Positions 10,757 through 20,797 of a stretch of 64,000 bases of DNA are shown one piece after another. The stretch is from Procambarus clarkii (lineage: Eukaryota > Arthropoda > Malacostraca > Decapoda > Cambaridae), in the NCBI RefSeq assembly GCF_040958095.1, contig NC_091214.1, forward strand, positions 8,521,201-8,585,200, read 5' to 3'. Both the position numbers and the translations under genes were made by a program. How positions within the stretch are numbered: the stretch's first letter is position 1; every line of letters starts with the position of its first letter. Below the pieces are notes generated by a model. That model did no database searches. It was given only the letters and a program-made list of their open reading frames with translations, and was not told where the DNA came from.

Positions 10757-10914
10757 CGAGAAATTCAGAAACATAAAATATACCTTTAAAATTTTGTCAT
10801 ATATTGTATAAAGAACACTGTTTCCCAAAAACGGTGGGTTTTCTGAGTGGAAGAAAACGTATGTCTGGAAGCTGACTCTAACCTCCCCAAGCTGCGCGCG
10901 CATTGACCCAAGGT

Positions 10915-10921
10915 TATATAA
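10915..10921 (+). promoter_or_regulatory. TATA box of element S
   Basis: TATATAA in the context CCAAGGTTATATAA, conserved in copy 2 (reverse strand near 46672). The ATG of the candidate exon lies about 120 bases downstream, a normal distance for a short 5' untranslated leader. Confidence 0.55.
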
Positions 10922-11041
10922 ACCGGGACGGAGACGGCGTGGGCCCCTTTCTCAAGCCAGCAACTGCTCTTACATAACGACTCACTGCTGCTCAGCGAGT
11001 CGTAAACACAGAAGTTTAGCCCGCTCAACTGTTCTCCCAGC

Positions 11042-11119
11042 ATGGACCCTACACCAGTTCCTCTCGACAACGACGAGGAGCGTCCCGTCAGGGGCGTCCT
11101 GCCCTTCTCAACATTTAAG
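11042..11119 (+). CDS. Candidate first coding exon of element S (26 codons)
   Basis: ATG at 11042 opens an acidic peptide, MDPTPVPLDNDEERPV then RGVLPFSTFK, ending at AAG followed directly by GTAGTG, a possible splice donor in phase 0. Copy 2 conserves the block ending CTTAAG|GTAAAG, but there the ATG reads GTG and a TAA interrupts the frame. Conservation up to the donor in both copies supports a real exon boundary. The product is unrecognised, and downstream exons are not identified. Confidence 0.4.
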
Positions 11120-11382
11120 GTAGTGTTTGTGTTTTGTTGGTGCGCCGGACCAGTGTTTGTCTCTGTGTTGGCGCGCGCGCTCTGATGCACGCCTGCTGGT
11201 TCAGCCTTGGTGACCAAATGCAGGTGCAGTGGTCCTAGAGGGGGTGGTGACCCTCGGTGTTATTGGGCACTGGTTTTTCTCCAGTAGGTGGCTGTAATTT
11301 GGAGCACACTCGGGAGGAGGCCTGACCACCCCCCCCCCCCCCACCCCCACCCTCACCCTGTCGACGTGAGGCTTTACATTCA

Positions 11383-12190
11383 GGTTTGTTTTAACTTTTG
11401 CTTATTGCCTATAAGTTATTAGGTAAAGTCAGCTAGGTTAGGCTAGCTGCCGAGTTACAGGCCTCTGGCCACTAGCTTTGTTTTCATGGACTAGTTTTTC
11501 CATAAGTTTCCTTAACTTATTAATGAATTTAATGCAGTGTCAAGCCCCATGTTTCTTTTGCAGGTTGTACATTTAGGTTTATTTAACTTTTGCTTATTGC
11601 CTTTAAGTTATTAGGGAAAGTCAGCTAGGTTAGGCTAGCTGCTGTGTCACACGCCTCTGGCCCCTAGCTTTGTTTTCATGGACTTGTTTTCCCACAAGTT
11701 TCCTTAATTTACTACTGAAATTTATGCAGTGTTAAGCTGCATGTTTCTTTAGCTGGTTTGTTTTAACTTTTGGTCATTGCCTATAAGTTAGTAGGTAAAG
11801 TTAGCTAGGTTAGGCTAGCTGCAGTGTCACAGGCCTCTGGCCCCTAGCTTTGTTTTCATAGATTTGTTTTTCCATAAGTTTCCTTAATTTATTATTGAAT
11901 TTTATGCAGTGTCAAGCTGCATGTTTCTTTAGCTGGTTTTACATTTGTTTGTTTAACTTTTGCTATTGCCTTTAAGTTATTAGGTAAAGTTAGCTAGGTT
12001 AGGCTAGCTGCAGTGTCACAGGCCTCTGGCCCCTAGCTTGTTTTATGGATTTGTTTTTCCATAAGTTTCCTTAATTTACAGTATTAGTGAATTTTATGCG
12101 GTGTCAAGCTGCGTGTTCCTTTGCTGGTTTTACATTTATGTTTGTTTAACCTCTGCTTTGCCTTTTATGTGATTATGTAAAGTCAGCCAG
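11383..12190 (+). repeat. Tandem repeat of 180-193 bp, about 4.3 copies
   Basis: Equivalent points GGTTTGTTTTAAC occur at 11383, 11576, 11755, ~11947 and ~12140. Every unit contains TTAGGTAAAGT, AGCTAGGTTAGGCTAGCTG, CAGGCCTCTGGCC and ATGTTTCTTT(T)GCAG-like sequence, so each looks like it holds a splice-donor and a splice-acceptor motif. It follows the candidate exon, which would place the array in an intron. Confidence 0.85.
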
Positions 12191-12195
12191 CATGT

Positions 12196-12757
12196 GTTAG
12201 TTGTAGGCATCTCCAGACGTCTCGTCGGGCCGGTTTAGCCCGCACGTTCGTCCCCAGATGTTCTTGCCTGGCCGGTTTAGCCCGCACGTTTGTCCCAGAC
12301 GTTGTCGTAAGTCCGGTGTAGCCCGGTACATTTGTTCCCAGACATTTCGTCCGACTGGTATAGCCGGCACGTTCGTACCCAGACGTTTTCGTCTGGCCGG
12401 TGTAGCCCGGTACATTTGTTCCCAGACGTTTCGTCCGGCTGGTATAGCCGGCACGTTCGTACCCAGACGTTTTCGTCTGGCCGGTGTAGCCCGGTACATT
12501 TGTTCCCAGACGTTTCGTCCAGCTGGTATAGCCAGCACGTTCGTACCCAGACGTTTTCGTCTGGCCGGTGTAGCCCGGTACATTTGTTCCCAGACGTTTC
12601 GTCCAGCTGGTATAGCCGGCACGTTCGTACCCAGACGTTTCGTCTGGCCGGTGTAGCCCGGTACATTTGCTCCCAGACGTTTCGTCCGGCTGGTATAGCC
12701 GGCACGTTCGTCCCAGACGTTTTCGTCTGGCCGGTGTAGCCCGGTACGTCAATTCCA
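12196..12757 (+). repeat. 42-bp hairpin satellite, element S copy 1
   Basis: About 13 monomers arranged in 84-base pairs: one with CCAGACGTTTTCGTCTGG and GGTGTAGCCCGGTACATTTG, the next with CAGACGTTTCGTCCGG and TATAGCCGGCACGTTCGTA. Each monomer contains self-complementary arms (CCAGACG...CGTCTGG). Long reading frames in several frames are a by-product of the repeat length being a multiple of three. Confidence 0.9.
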
Positions 12758-12925
12758 CCACGTTTCGTTCGAATGCTGTAGCACAATATTCCCGTGTTTT
12801 CCTTGGTTGCGTGTACCAGATGTTGGTCTGCCTGGAGTGCCCGGTTACGCAGGCCCCTTCCTCTTCCCAAGTTTTCAGCGTCCAGCCTAATGCCTGGCCG
12901 TGCGGTCTGCCGCTTGAGCGACTTC

Positions 12926-12993
12926 AAATCAAATCAAATGTTTATTTAGGAAAGGTACATATATACAAGAGATTTTACGAGTAATGGATTTAA
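12926..12993 (-). mobile_element. LINE-B tail-only insertion, reverse
   Basis: CAAATCAAATCAAATG then TTTATTTAGGAAAGGTACAT and ACAAGAGATTTTACGAG is the last ~70 bases of LINE-B read backwards, with an (ATTTG)n tail like the one at 30575. It interrupts element S copy 1. Confidence 0.75.
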
Positions 12994-13124
12994 TTCTAAT
13001 TATTGCGGTCATTTTTAATTAATTCTGTTCAATTTTATTACATTCCTTTATTTAGACTTTCAGCTTGATTAGTTTCATTACGCGGCAAATTTAGGAAATT
13101 TATAGCATTGCTTACACCTCTTGC

Positions 13125-13127
<3 letters not shown>

Positions 13128-13157
<30 letters not shown>
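13128..13157. repeat. Poly(A) run of about 30
   Basis: Uninterrupted A-run following CTTGCCTT; possibly the 3' end of a retroposed sequence, but no partner or target duplication is seen. Confidence 0.7.
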
Positions 13158-13160
<3 letters not shown>

Positions 13161-13579
13161 ATTCGTAAAAGAATTCGTATTTTCATGTCAATTTAGTAAA
13201 CGGGAGCCCGCTCCTGTTTTGGTGATTTACGTTCCTCCATCATTAACCAAACGCTTACTAAAATAACTTGTTATATCCTTAGTCTCCCAGTCATGACGTG
13301 TATTAAGACTAAAGTTTTCCTCAATTTAGCATGGAGCAAGCCTCTGACTTTAGATTATCCCTGCACTTGTTTTATGAGTCAATTCCCTCAGCAGTTTGTT
13401 ACTGCAATTTATGCATTGCGTTTGCTCCACGTTTTATTTAACTTTTCTGCCGCGATTAAACTTTCAGTTTATTCCTCAATTTAGTCGGAAGGTACTGCTG
13501 CTTCCCAGCCGACGTCCTTCCTGTGACGAGTTAAGCCGGCGATGTTTTCAGTTTTATATTTATTTGGTCATATAAATAG

Positions 13580-13666
13580 GCGGCCTCCCAGGCCGCTGGT
13601 TTATCGATCCAGACGTGTTGTCTGCCCGGTGTAGCCCGGATGTCACAGCGGCCTCCTAGGCCGCTG
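13580..13666. repeat. Paired GC hairpins flanking a satellite relic
   Basis: GCGGCCT-CCC-AGGCCGC (13580-13596) and CAGCGGCCT-CCT-AGGCCGCTG (13646-13666) are perfect inverted repeats with three-base loops. Between them lies CAGACGTGTTGTCTG and GGTGTAGCCCGG, a relic of the 42-bp monomer, so this is a diverged extension of the satellite. Confidence 0.7.
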
Positions 13667-14500
13667 GTCGCGAAGTCCCAGCTGACGTGTCTTTTTTCAC
13701 TCCTTTTCGTTATTGTATTTGGTTGTATTTACCTCGGCTCAGTGTTAATCCCGTTTCTCTAAAGAGTTATAGTCCAGCTTCATTTTGAGCATACTTTGTT
13801 TTGCAATTTATAATTATTTATAATTAATTATAGTTATAATTGGTTTATAATTTTATTATTTACACCATTTTATTTAAGATTATTCATGTAATATAAAATA
13901 TTACATTGTTAGGCTTTTACAACGACGTCGTCCCAGCCGGTGTTGTTCCTGCAGAGGATGGGCCAGCTGGTGGCTCGGCCGTAGCTGTTGCAGCGGGCGC
14001 CCTCACAGACTCGGCTAGTTTCAGCAGACGATGTTACAGCTGCTAACACCCCAGTTCCATCTTAGGCTTCCCGGCAGCCGATGCTTCAGTCAGGAACCTC
14101 CAGCTGAAGCGTTCCAACCGACGTTGCGCCCAGCAATTTATTTTTCTTCCATTCTGTGGCACTTGCCGTCATCGGTTAATTACGATATTACATTGTATTC
14201 TTACATTGTACGATTATTTACGACATTGTATTCTTAATATTATTCCTTATTACAGTTACTGGATGACGGTTCCCTGCCGTCGATTTCACTTTGCTCCTGT
14301 TCTAAAAGATGTAGCCGAAGTTCACGGCGCACTAGCTGCGGCTTGCAGACGCTCATTGACAACACAAGACTACACTCAGCGGCCACTTAAGGCAGACTCC
14401 TTGGCTTCTATCCAGCCCTATCACCTGTCTGGAGGCAAAGATGGGATGGAGACCAAGGGTAATGTTCCCCGCTCACATTCTACATCCGCTTAGGACACAA

Positions 14501-15333
14501 GCATGTTATAGATTTGGCTTTAAGAATTGGTTTTTATTCCATTTTATGGTTTATGTATATATTGCTTTATTGTATATACCCGTTCTTGGTATATGTATTG
14601 TTATATTCAAGATTTATAGTGTTTCGTATTATCCCTGTTTATAGTTGCTTTGTGCTTCTTTGCTGCTCTCCTACTGGCTTTCTCCCACCTACATGCTAGT
14701 AAGAGTAAGGAACCCCTTCTCCTTAATCCTTCTCCCGCTGGCCCTCGCGGGATTGGGGGTGCTCCGCCGGAACCCCCAAAGTGATAAGCCTGCAGATAGC
14801 TAAGAAATATTCCCATGAATTGTAATTAGTCTAATTAATGCAACTTTCATTTACTACCTATGGATGTAGTTATTAATTGTAATTGATCTCTCCTTTATCA
14901 TTAAGGATTATTCATTATAATTATTCCTTAATACTTTATTGTTATGCACTAGTCAATAATTATTTATCATTCATCCTAATTAGCTATTTGATTCATTAAA
15001 AATAATTGCTTATCATTATACTATTTGTTATTATTATTATTTATTATATAATAATAATTTTATTAATTATTAATTTATTATTTATTAATTTATATAATAA
15101 ATTAATTTATTATATATTAATTTATTATATATCAATTTATTATTTACCATTATAAAATAAACAAGTCCCCAATCTGAGCACGTTTTCTTCCAACCTCAGA
15201 AAATATATATTTTTTGTATATATTTTGAACCACATACTCATCCCGTGAGTCTTAGTTTACTGTGCCCCCCATATTCATCACGTCACTCAAGGGGTCTGTG
15301 TAATTACCCAAAGCTAATTACCCCCGAGGACCA
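14501..15333. other. AT-rich spacer, no gene
   Basis: Contains a C/G hairpin around 14753-14778 (GGGGGT ... ACCCCC), then AATTA/TTTATTA-rich low-complexity sequence peaking at 15010-15165. I see no supported feature. Confidence 0.4.
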
Positions 15334-15796
15334 GGACCTAGATTCAGGAAGTTCTGTGTATTTCTTCGTAAGTGGGTTTGCTACGAAGGTTCCTAAGTGC
15401 GCCCTAAGAAGATGCTTAGGTGCAATTCAATAACGTCCACTTAGGAAGAAAATTGTTAGCTCACCTGAGTACCGATAGAGGTCACTACTGTGTTTCGTTT
15501 GGCCAATCAGAGAGCAGCAACATTCTTCATATTGAAGATTTAGCGCTGGCGTAACGGAGCTCTAATGCCTCCTATTTACGTCGAATTTTCTTATAAAATT
15601 AGTGTATTTCGAAGTAAAACAATGTTTTTTCAACTTCTACAGGCAGCACCGACATTGTAGTAAACAAATATGTTACATTTGTTGTTTACCTAAGTAATTC
15701 TAAGAGATACTGTGTAGCTGTCCTTGTTGCTCGGAAGATGCGCTGACAATTATTGTATATATTTACTGAATTTACCCAAGGGCCACTAACTATCTA

Positions 15797-16120
15797 GTGG
15801 CCTGGAAGAGGACAGAAAGCCAGCGGCTTGTTAAAGGGCCCGCCAATTGTCTTAATGATATTTTTAGCTGGAATTTGGCATTTACGGCTTCAGCGGGTAG
15901 ATGGTTCCATGGGTTTATAGCCCTCTTGGTGGAAAGAAACATCTGTTTTCAGTCCTACTTGAGAGAACATACTCTCCAACACTATATCTGTGATTGCCCT
16001 GCTATCAGTGACTTCATACCAAATGGTATGAGGTATTTTGAGCTCTGTAATTACTTCATACACTCAGGAATATTGGAAGATATTCTTGTGCTGCACCCAG
16101 ATTTTGCCAGTGGAGGCTAA
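15797..16120 (+). pseudogene. I-type LINE ORF2 C-terminal fragment, second subfamily
   Basis: The peptide LREHTLQHYICDCPAISDF and NYFIHSGILEDILVLHPDFA ends at a stop near 16120. It parallels SHTLRHYIMECEQIAEF and KYFIHDDVLPEILAKYPKFA of LINE-I at 36230-36390. Only the last ~75 residues are convincing; the N-terminal part of the open frame does not match. The 3' untranslated region follows with an internal duplication. Confidence 0.65.
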
Positions 16121-16149
16121 TAGATCAGCATTAAGTATTTTGTTCTCTC

Positions 16150-16580
16150 CTAATTCCATGTATGACTGGCCATCCTGTGAGGTGAGGATGTTGGATGAGC
16201 TTGTAGCTGGTTTTTGATCTACACTGTGTGGTCCTTTATACAGAATAGGGAAGCAGCACATTGCTGTGTATACCTAAACATGTTTAAAAATACATTGTTT
16301 GAGAGGAGTCTGGTAGAAACTGGTAAGAGTAATTATAATATAATGTTTCCATGATTCAGTGCTTACCTCTTGTGAAAATTGCTTAGAGTTGTTTAGTCAG
16401 TTGATTTGTTTTTTGTATTGAGGCTGGTATTTTCTAAATTGATTCCATGTACAGTATGTCTAACCATCCTGTGAGATGGGAGTACTAGATAAACTTATAG
16501 CTAGTTTTTTATCTACACTGTGTAATATTCTATATAGAATAGGGTAGTAGTACATTGCTGTGTATACCTAATCTTCTTAA
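16150..16580 (+). repeat. Duplicated ~130-bp 3' untranslated segment
   Basis: ATTCCATGTATGACTGGCCA...TGCTGTGTATACCTAA (16155-16277) recurs as ATTCCATGTACAGTATGTCT...TGCTGTGTATACCTAA (16440-16570), about 285 bases later. It belongs to the I-type LINE fragment upstream. Confidence 0.75.
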
Positions 16581-17004
16581 TAAAAAAAATTAGTAATAAA
16601 GATTTTAAATTATAGTTTGTATTATTACAAATTCAGTACTGTATTATCCTTATTAAATCATGTTGACCATGGATCATTAAGATCTCATGTTTAAATGTAA
16701 TAGTCATATTTCTTTTGAACTGCTAATCCATGCTAATCATTCATTAAATTGTGCATTATGTCTCAATTTTTCACTTCCTTGGATATACTGTACAGTACAA
16801 AAAGATAGGATAAAAATAAACCAGTAATATTTCTTTCATTATATTTTTCATTTAAATAACTGCATCAATATTTTTACAGCTGACAGGATTTGTTTTACCA
16901 TACAGGTGCATTATTTGTTAAAAAAAAAATTTGGTTTATTGTTACACACAATGGTGCTACATAGCCTTCCCAGCTTGGTGCCTTCTTTTAATACTTACTG
17001 ATTA
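16581..17004. other. AT-rich spacer, no gene
   Basis: No reading frame or element recognised. CATAGCCTTCCCAGCTTGGT at 16960 recurs at 17636, indicating a local duplication around the next LINE-B fragment. Confidence 0.4.
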
Positions 17005-17480
17005 AAAAATAAATAATAAATACATTTTATTCAGGAAAAGTACATACAGTCGATTTACAAACATAATGTTGGATTTATAGACAGAGCTAGTATATAGAAT
17101 ACCTAAAGCTACTAATACTCATAGCATTTCGGGCAAGGTGTGGGGGAAAAAACACAGACTAAAACTTAATAGTAATCGGGATTAGGCATAAATTGTGTTG
17201 AAAGAAGGAATAAAAAAATACAAAAAGGGGGGTTAACATAGCATAAATCAGCAATTGCACATGTTGGTGAACAGCGTTGTTTAAAAAATAGCAAGACATG
17301 GGTTGACATTTAGGAGGTAAGTTAGGTTACATGGAGTTAATTAGGCAGTACTTGGTTTAACTCTTAAACTGGTTGAGAGAGGTACAGCCTTTGGCATGAT
17401 TCGGGAGGTCATTCCACATTCTGGGTCCCTTGATTTGTAGAGCACTTCTAGTTTGGTTACACACAGCCAAATTGTGTAAC
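17005..17480 (-). mobile_element. LINE-B 3' fragment, reverse
   Basis: Reverse-strand order is the ORF2 C-terminal codons (GGGAGGTCATTCCACATTCT on the plus strand), 3' untranslated region, GCCCGAAATGCTATGAGT (a decayed core) and an AATAAATA tail. The hairpin stem has lost pairing here, indicating an old copy. Confidence 0.7.
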
Positions 17481-18350
17481 AGGAAGAGGTCTTGGACACA
17501 AATTTGTTCCATGCTAAATGTAGAGGAATCAGCTGAATATTCCTCAAATAAAATAAGTTGCCTCAGCTTATAAGGTAAATAAAATAAGCATTTCTCAAAT
17601 AAGTAGCTGCCTCACCTCACTGCCTTACTACTACATAGCCTTCCCGGCATGGTGCCTTCTTTTGATAATTACTTGTTCCACACCCAAATTGTATAACAGG
17701 AAGAGGTCTTGGACCCCTACTTCCCTCTCTCTTTTTTAATAGTCTATATAGTTATAATTATAGCTTTAAGTATTCAGTGAATAAAGTTTTTGACATTTTA
17801 CCCTTCTCCTTACCTAACATCATTTGTGCAGCATATTTTTATTTTATGTCTCACCCAGATTTAATTTCAAAATAAAACCAAACTAAATAAATTAGAAATG
17901 GGTATGTATAGCTAAGGTACACCCTTACTACTAGGTGAACAGGGTCATTTGGTAATAGTAAATGATCCCATCAGGCAGGGCTCATCACCTTCTCTCATAT
18001 TTCATGTTCACCAGTGTTTATTTACTTAATAACTACAGGTATAATATCTTGCTATTATAAAACTAATTCTACTATCATAAAAGACATATTTACTTTAAGT
18101 TTCAAGCAGAGAATGCTTATATAACTAACACGAAGGACTCCTCTTCACTAGATTCAATTTTTATAATCTTTTGATTATGTTCCAAAATCTTAAAATCGAT
18201 CCCAGTGTTATGTATTAGAGAAAAATTGAGTTATATCCAGTTTACGTAAAGCTACGAGTGGTCAAAACCACACTAGATCCCGGAATGAACTTACAAAGGT
18301 TTTTCCACTTAGTGTAGCTACCTGAATACCGCCATAGCCGCCATGAAGGC
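17481..18350. other. Unannotated AT-rich stretch
   Basis: Contains a second copy of CCAAATTGTATAACAGG-AAGAGGTCTTGG (17689-17720) matching 17464-17495. Otherwise no feature is supported. Confidence 0.35.
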
Positions 18351-18619
18351 GCTAAGAAGGAAAACATTCGTAGCTAAGAAGAAAAACCTTCATAAGTACC
18401 TTCCTGAATCCGGCCCCAGGTCTCCTCCGGTTTGTAGTTTGGTCCACCAGGCTGTTTGACGCAGCTGTCATTTACACATATTACATTTATATGTGGATAA
18501 CTAATCAATCATTGACTTTAACATTAGTAGCCCAACGTCTATAAGGATGATGAGTTGATTTATGAGAGCAGTCAAAGCTAACTAGCCTAATTTGCTACTT
18601 TTTTATTTATTTATTTTAT

Positions 18620-18995
18620 TTTATTTTATTTATTTTTTTTTTTTTGAGATATATACAAGAGTTGTTACATTCTTGTACAGCCACTAGTACGCGTAGCGTT
18701 TCGGGCAAGTCCTTAATCCTATGGTCCCTGGAATACGATCCCCTGCCGCGAAGAATCGTTTAAAATCGTTATTTATATATACAAGAGTTCTTACATTCTT
18801 GTAAAGTCACTACCACGCATAGCGTTTCGGGCATGTCCTTAATCCTAATTTTGACCCTGGAATACAACCCTCCAAACCGTGTACCCATTCACAGCTGGGT
18901 AAACAGAGCTAGGCTACTGTTAAGGATTGGCACCTGGTCAATTCTCCCCGGTAGATACTGTACAAACGAGTGCTTTACCACTATGCCACGGGGAC
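18620..18995 (-). mobile_element. tRNA-related SINE with duplicated LINE-A-type tail, reverse
   Basis: Read in reverse, the head CCCCGTGGCATAGTGGTAAA carries a clear polymerase III A box (TGGCATAGTGG); a B box is not evident, so the head is degenerate. Two tail modules follow, each containing ATTAAGGACnTGCCCGAAAC then GCTAnGCGT and a TACAAGAATGTAA stretch, ending in poly(A). The tail matches LINE-A at 2777-2830. The second tail makes the element a tail dimer. Confidence 0.7.
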
Positions 18996-19399
18996 TGTTT
19001 TCTTAACCCAATCTGGCAGCAGGACTCGAGAGAGAGAGACCATCCAGATGTGCTGCTTCTAAACAGCACATACATAATCACTAAAAAAACTTCTCTAAAT
19101 ATCTTTCCGGCAGAACAATTCAAATAAAAATCGTTCAATAACTTGAATTTTTTTATTAAGCTCTTGAGGGTAAAGCGTTTGAACCTAAGAATTGTCTCAG
19201 TCATTCTCTGTTTTACTGTTATTAAACATATATTAAACTCAAACCAAACAAATCACCAGACGAAGTATTTGCCAGTTGTGCTTAAGAATGTTAGTAATAA
19301 AACACCTGGTGTTATTCTTCACCTTTATATTTTTCTGGTTAATCCCTATTTACATCGTGCAGTTCAGGTTTCGTCGCCATACTATACTTTTTAATTTAG

Positions 19400-19770
19400 T
19401 TAATTTATCACATAATGGATTCAGGGACTAAACACACAATTTATTTATCTAAGCAAGTTACAATCTTGAGGAGCTAGCCACAATTCCACTCAGGAATCTG
19501 TACACCAGTTGATTGACAGTTGAGAGGCGGGACCAAAGAGCCAAAGCTCAACCCCCGCAAGCACAATTAGGTGAGTACAAAATTCATAACACATCGTCAC
19601 ATCAACAACATGGGTTCGAGATCGACCACAAGTACAGTTTCTAAATTAAGCAAATGCCATATGTGGAGAGCTAGTGTCACAATTGATATGTTTGTCCTGC
19701 ACATTTCCACAGTAGTTTGCTTGGGTTCTTTTAATTATATTAGATATCAACTTGCTATATCATTGAAGAG
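19400..19770 (-). mobile_element. LINE-I 3' tail, reverse, split by a LINE-C tail
   Basis: 19400-19482 and 19580-19720 together match 3140-3330: the shared blocks include AGCAAGTTACAATCTTGA, CATCGTCACATCAACAA and GAGCTAGTGTCACAATTG with ATATGTTTGTCCT. A forward LINE-C tail is inserted in between. Confidence 0.7.
19484..19577 (+). mobile_element. LINE-C tail-only insertion (~93 bp)
   Basis: CAGGAATCTGTACACCAGTT through AAGCACAATTAGGTGAGTAC is the LINE-C 3' untranslated end without the (TACA)n expansion. The flanks ACAATTC and ACAAAATTC look like an imperfect target duplication. Confidence 0.75.
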
Positions 19771-20005
19771 AACCTCCTAAGTACTATATTGTATATATGC
19801 TGGTAAGAAGTATAATAATCCTGAGAAATCGTGTAAATTATGTTGTACGAGTGCTTCCAGTTAAGTAGTATAGTTCATTTGTGTGAACTATGCATCCCCC
19901 CCCCCCCCCATTGTAAATATTCGTGGGTTTCAGACCATACGGCCACGGCTTACCCTCGCCGCGGTCGAGGGTAAGAACACCGGATGTATACCCAGTATTA
20001 CAAGT
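19771..20005. other. Unannotated spacer with C-run
   Basis: Poly(C) at about 19896-19908 and a CGCCGCGGTCGAGGG segment. No feature supported. Confidence 0.4.
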
Positions 20006-20091
20006 AAACATTAGCAATAACAATTATGGAAAGTTCCTTCACCTATACATAGACAAGAGACTGAACTTCAACACCCACATACAACACCTAA
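20006..20091 (+). mobile_element. Short LINE-A ORF2 fragment
   Basis: About 85 bases match 1756-1845: AACATTAGCAATAACAATTA, GGAAAGTTCCTTC, then GACAAGAGACTGAACTTCAA and CACCCACATACAACAC. They encode the KFL-LDKRLN-THIQH block of the thumb region. Confidence 0.8.
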
Positions 20092-20797
20092 GGGAATGAT
20101 CTGAAAGAGAGAGAGAGGGAGAGTAAAAATATCCACTGAGGTCTGATTAAGTCCTTTTGGGGACCTTAATCATTAGGACGTCCAATGATTAACGCAAAGT
20201 GAAGCGTATTCAGATGGTATATTGACAACATTCAGCATATCTCATAATGACCTAGTAGTACTTGGTGCACAAATACCTTTTCCAAAGGAATCGCAAAACA
20301 TAATTAAACACAACTGTACCGTACAGTGTTATATATTTATTTCAGTTTGAACAATTTTTAACATTAAAGGCCAAATCCTTTAATTGGTTGAAATTGGTTT
20401 TAACATTCGAAATCTAATTTGTTGATGTTAAATAATATAAGGTTCAAATTTATTAAGATACATACTTTAAAAAAAAATTCTATTTGAAATTTAAATAACA
20501 TAAAAAGAGTACAGAATATAACAAATACCGACTATATAAAAGACCTGACACTTGCAGCACTTAATTATGCTATTGTAACACATTGAAAGTAATAACATTA
20601 TTTGATTCAGCCAAGCATTTGGTAAGGTTATAATAATAATAATAATGTATTAATTAAGTATTTTAAATTATAATTCACAACTTGCTAGCGCACAAGAAAC
20701 AAATCCACGAATTATCATTACATTCTGTAACACCTACACATGATCCATGGTGCCAAATATTATTAAATCTATCATACCTATGATAGAATCTATCATA
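20092..20797. other. AT-rich spacer, no gene
   Basis: No reading frame or element recognised. It ends in a short ATGATAGAATCTATCAT palindrome at about 20779-20796, right at the truncated edge of the Gypsy fragment. Confidence 0.4.

Larger units (their letters stand above)
10809..14500 (+). mobile_element. Element S copy 1: promoter, exon, tandem repeats and hairpin satellite
   Basis: From 10809 (AAAGAACACTGTTT) this matches the reverse strand of 46795 downward, including CGGTGGGTTTTCTGAG, AGCTGCGCG and CCAAGGTTATATAA. Both copies then carry a 42-bp satellite in the same relative orientation. The order is terminus, TATA box, exon with splice donor, intron-like repeats, satellite, then GC-rich hairpin segments at 13500-14500. 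The right limit is uncertain. I recognise no known transposon family; it may be a duplicated gene start rather than a transposon. Confidence 0.55.
15334..18419. mobile_element. Candidate PIF/Harbinger-like element bounded by imperfect inverted ends
   Basis: The left end GGACCTAGATTCAGGAAG (15334-15351) and the reverse complement of the right end, GGGGCCGGATTCAGGAAGG (18399-18417), match. Further inward both carry GCTACGAA-GTT, giving roughly 60 bases of imperfect inverted repeat. GGGCC-GATTCAGG-type ends are known from animal Harbinger elements. No transposase is seen. The interior holds LINE fragments. A three-base target duplication cannot be assigned. Confidence 0.45.

Noticed and set aside
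11400-12040. TTAGG telomeric repeat suspected from GCTAGGTTAGGCTAG
   Set aside because: Only isolated TTAGG words inside the 180-193 bp unit, not a tandem telomere array.
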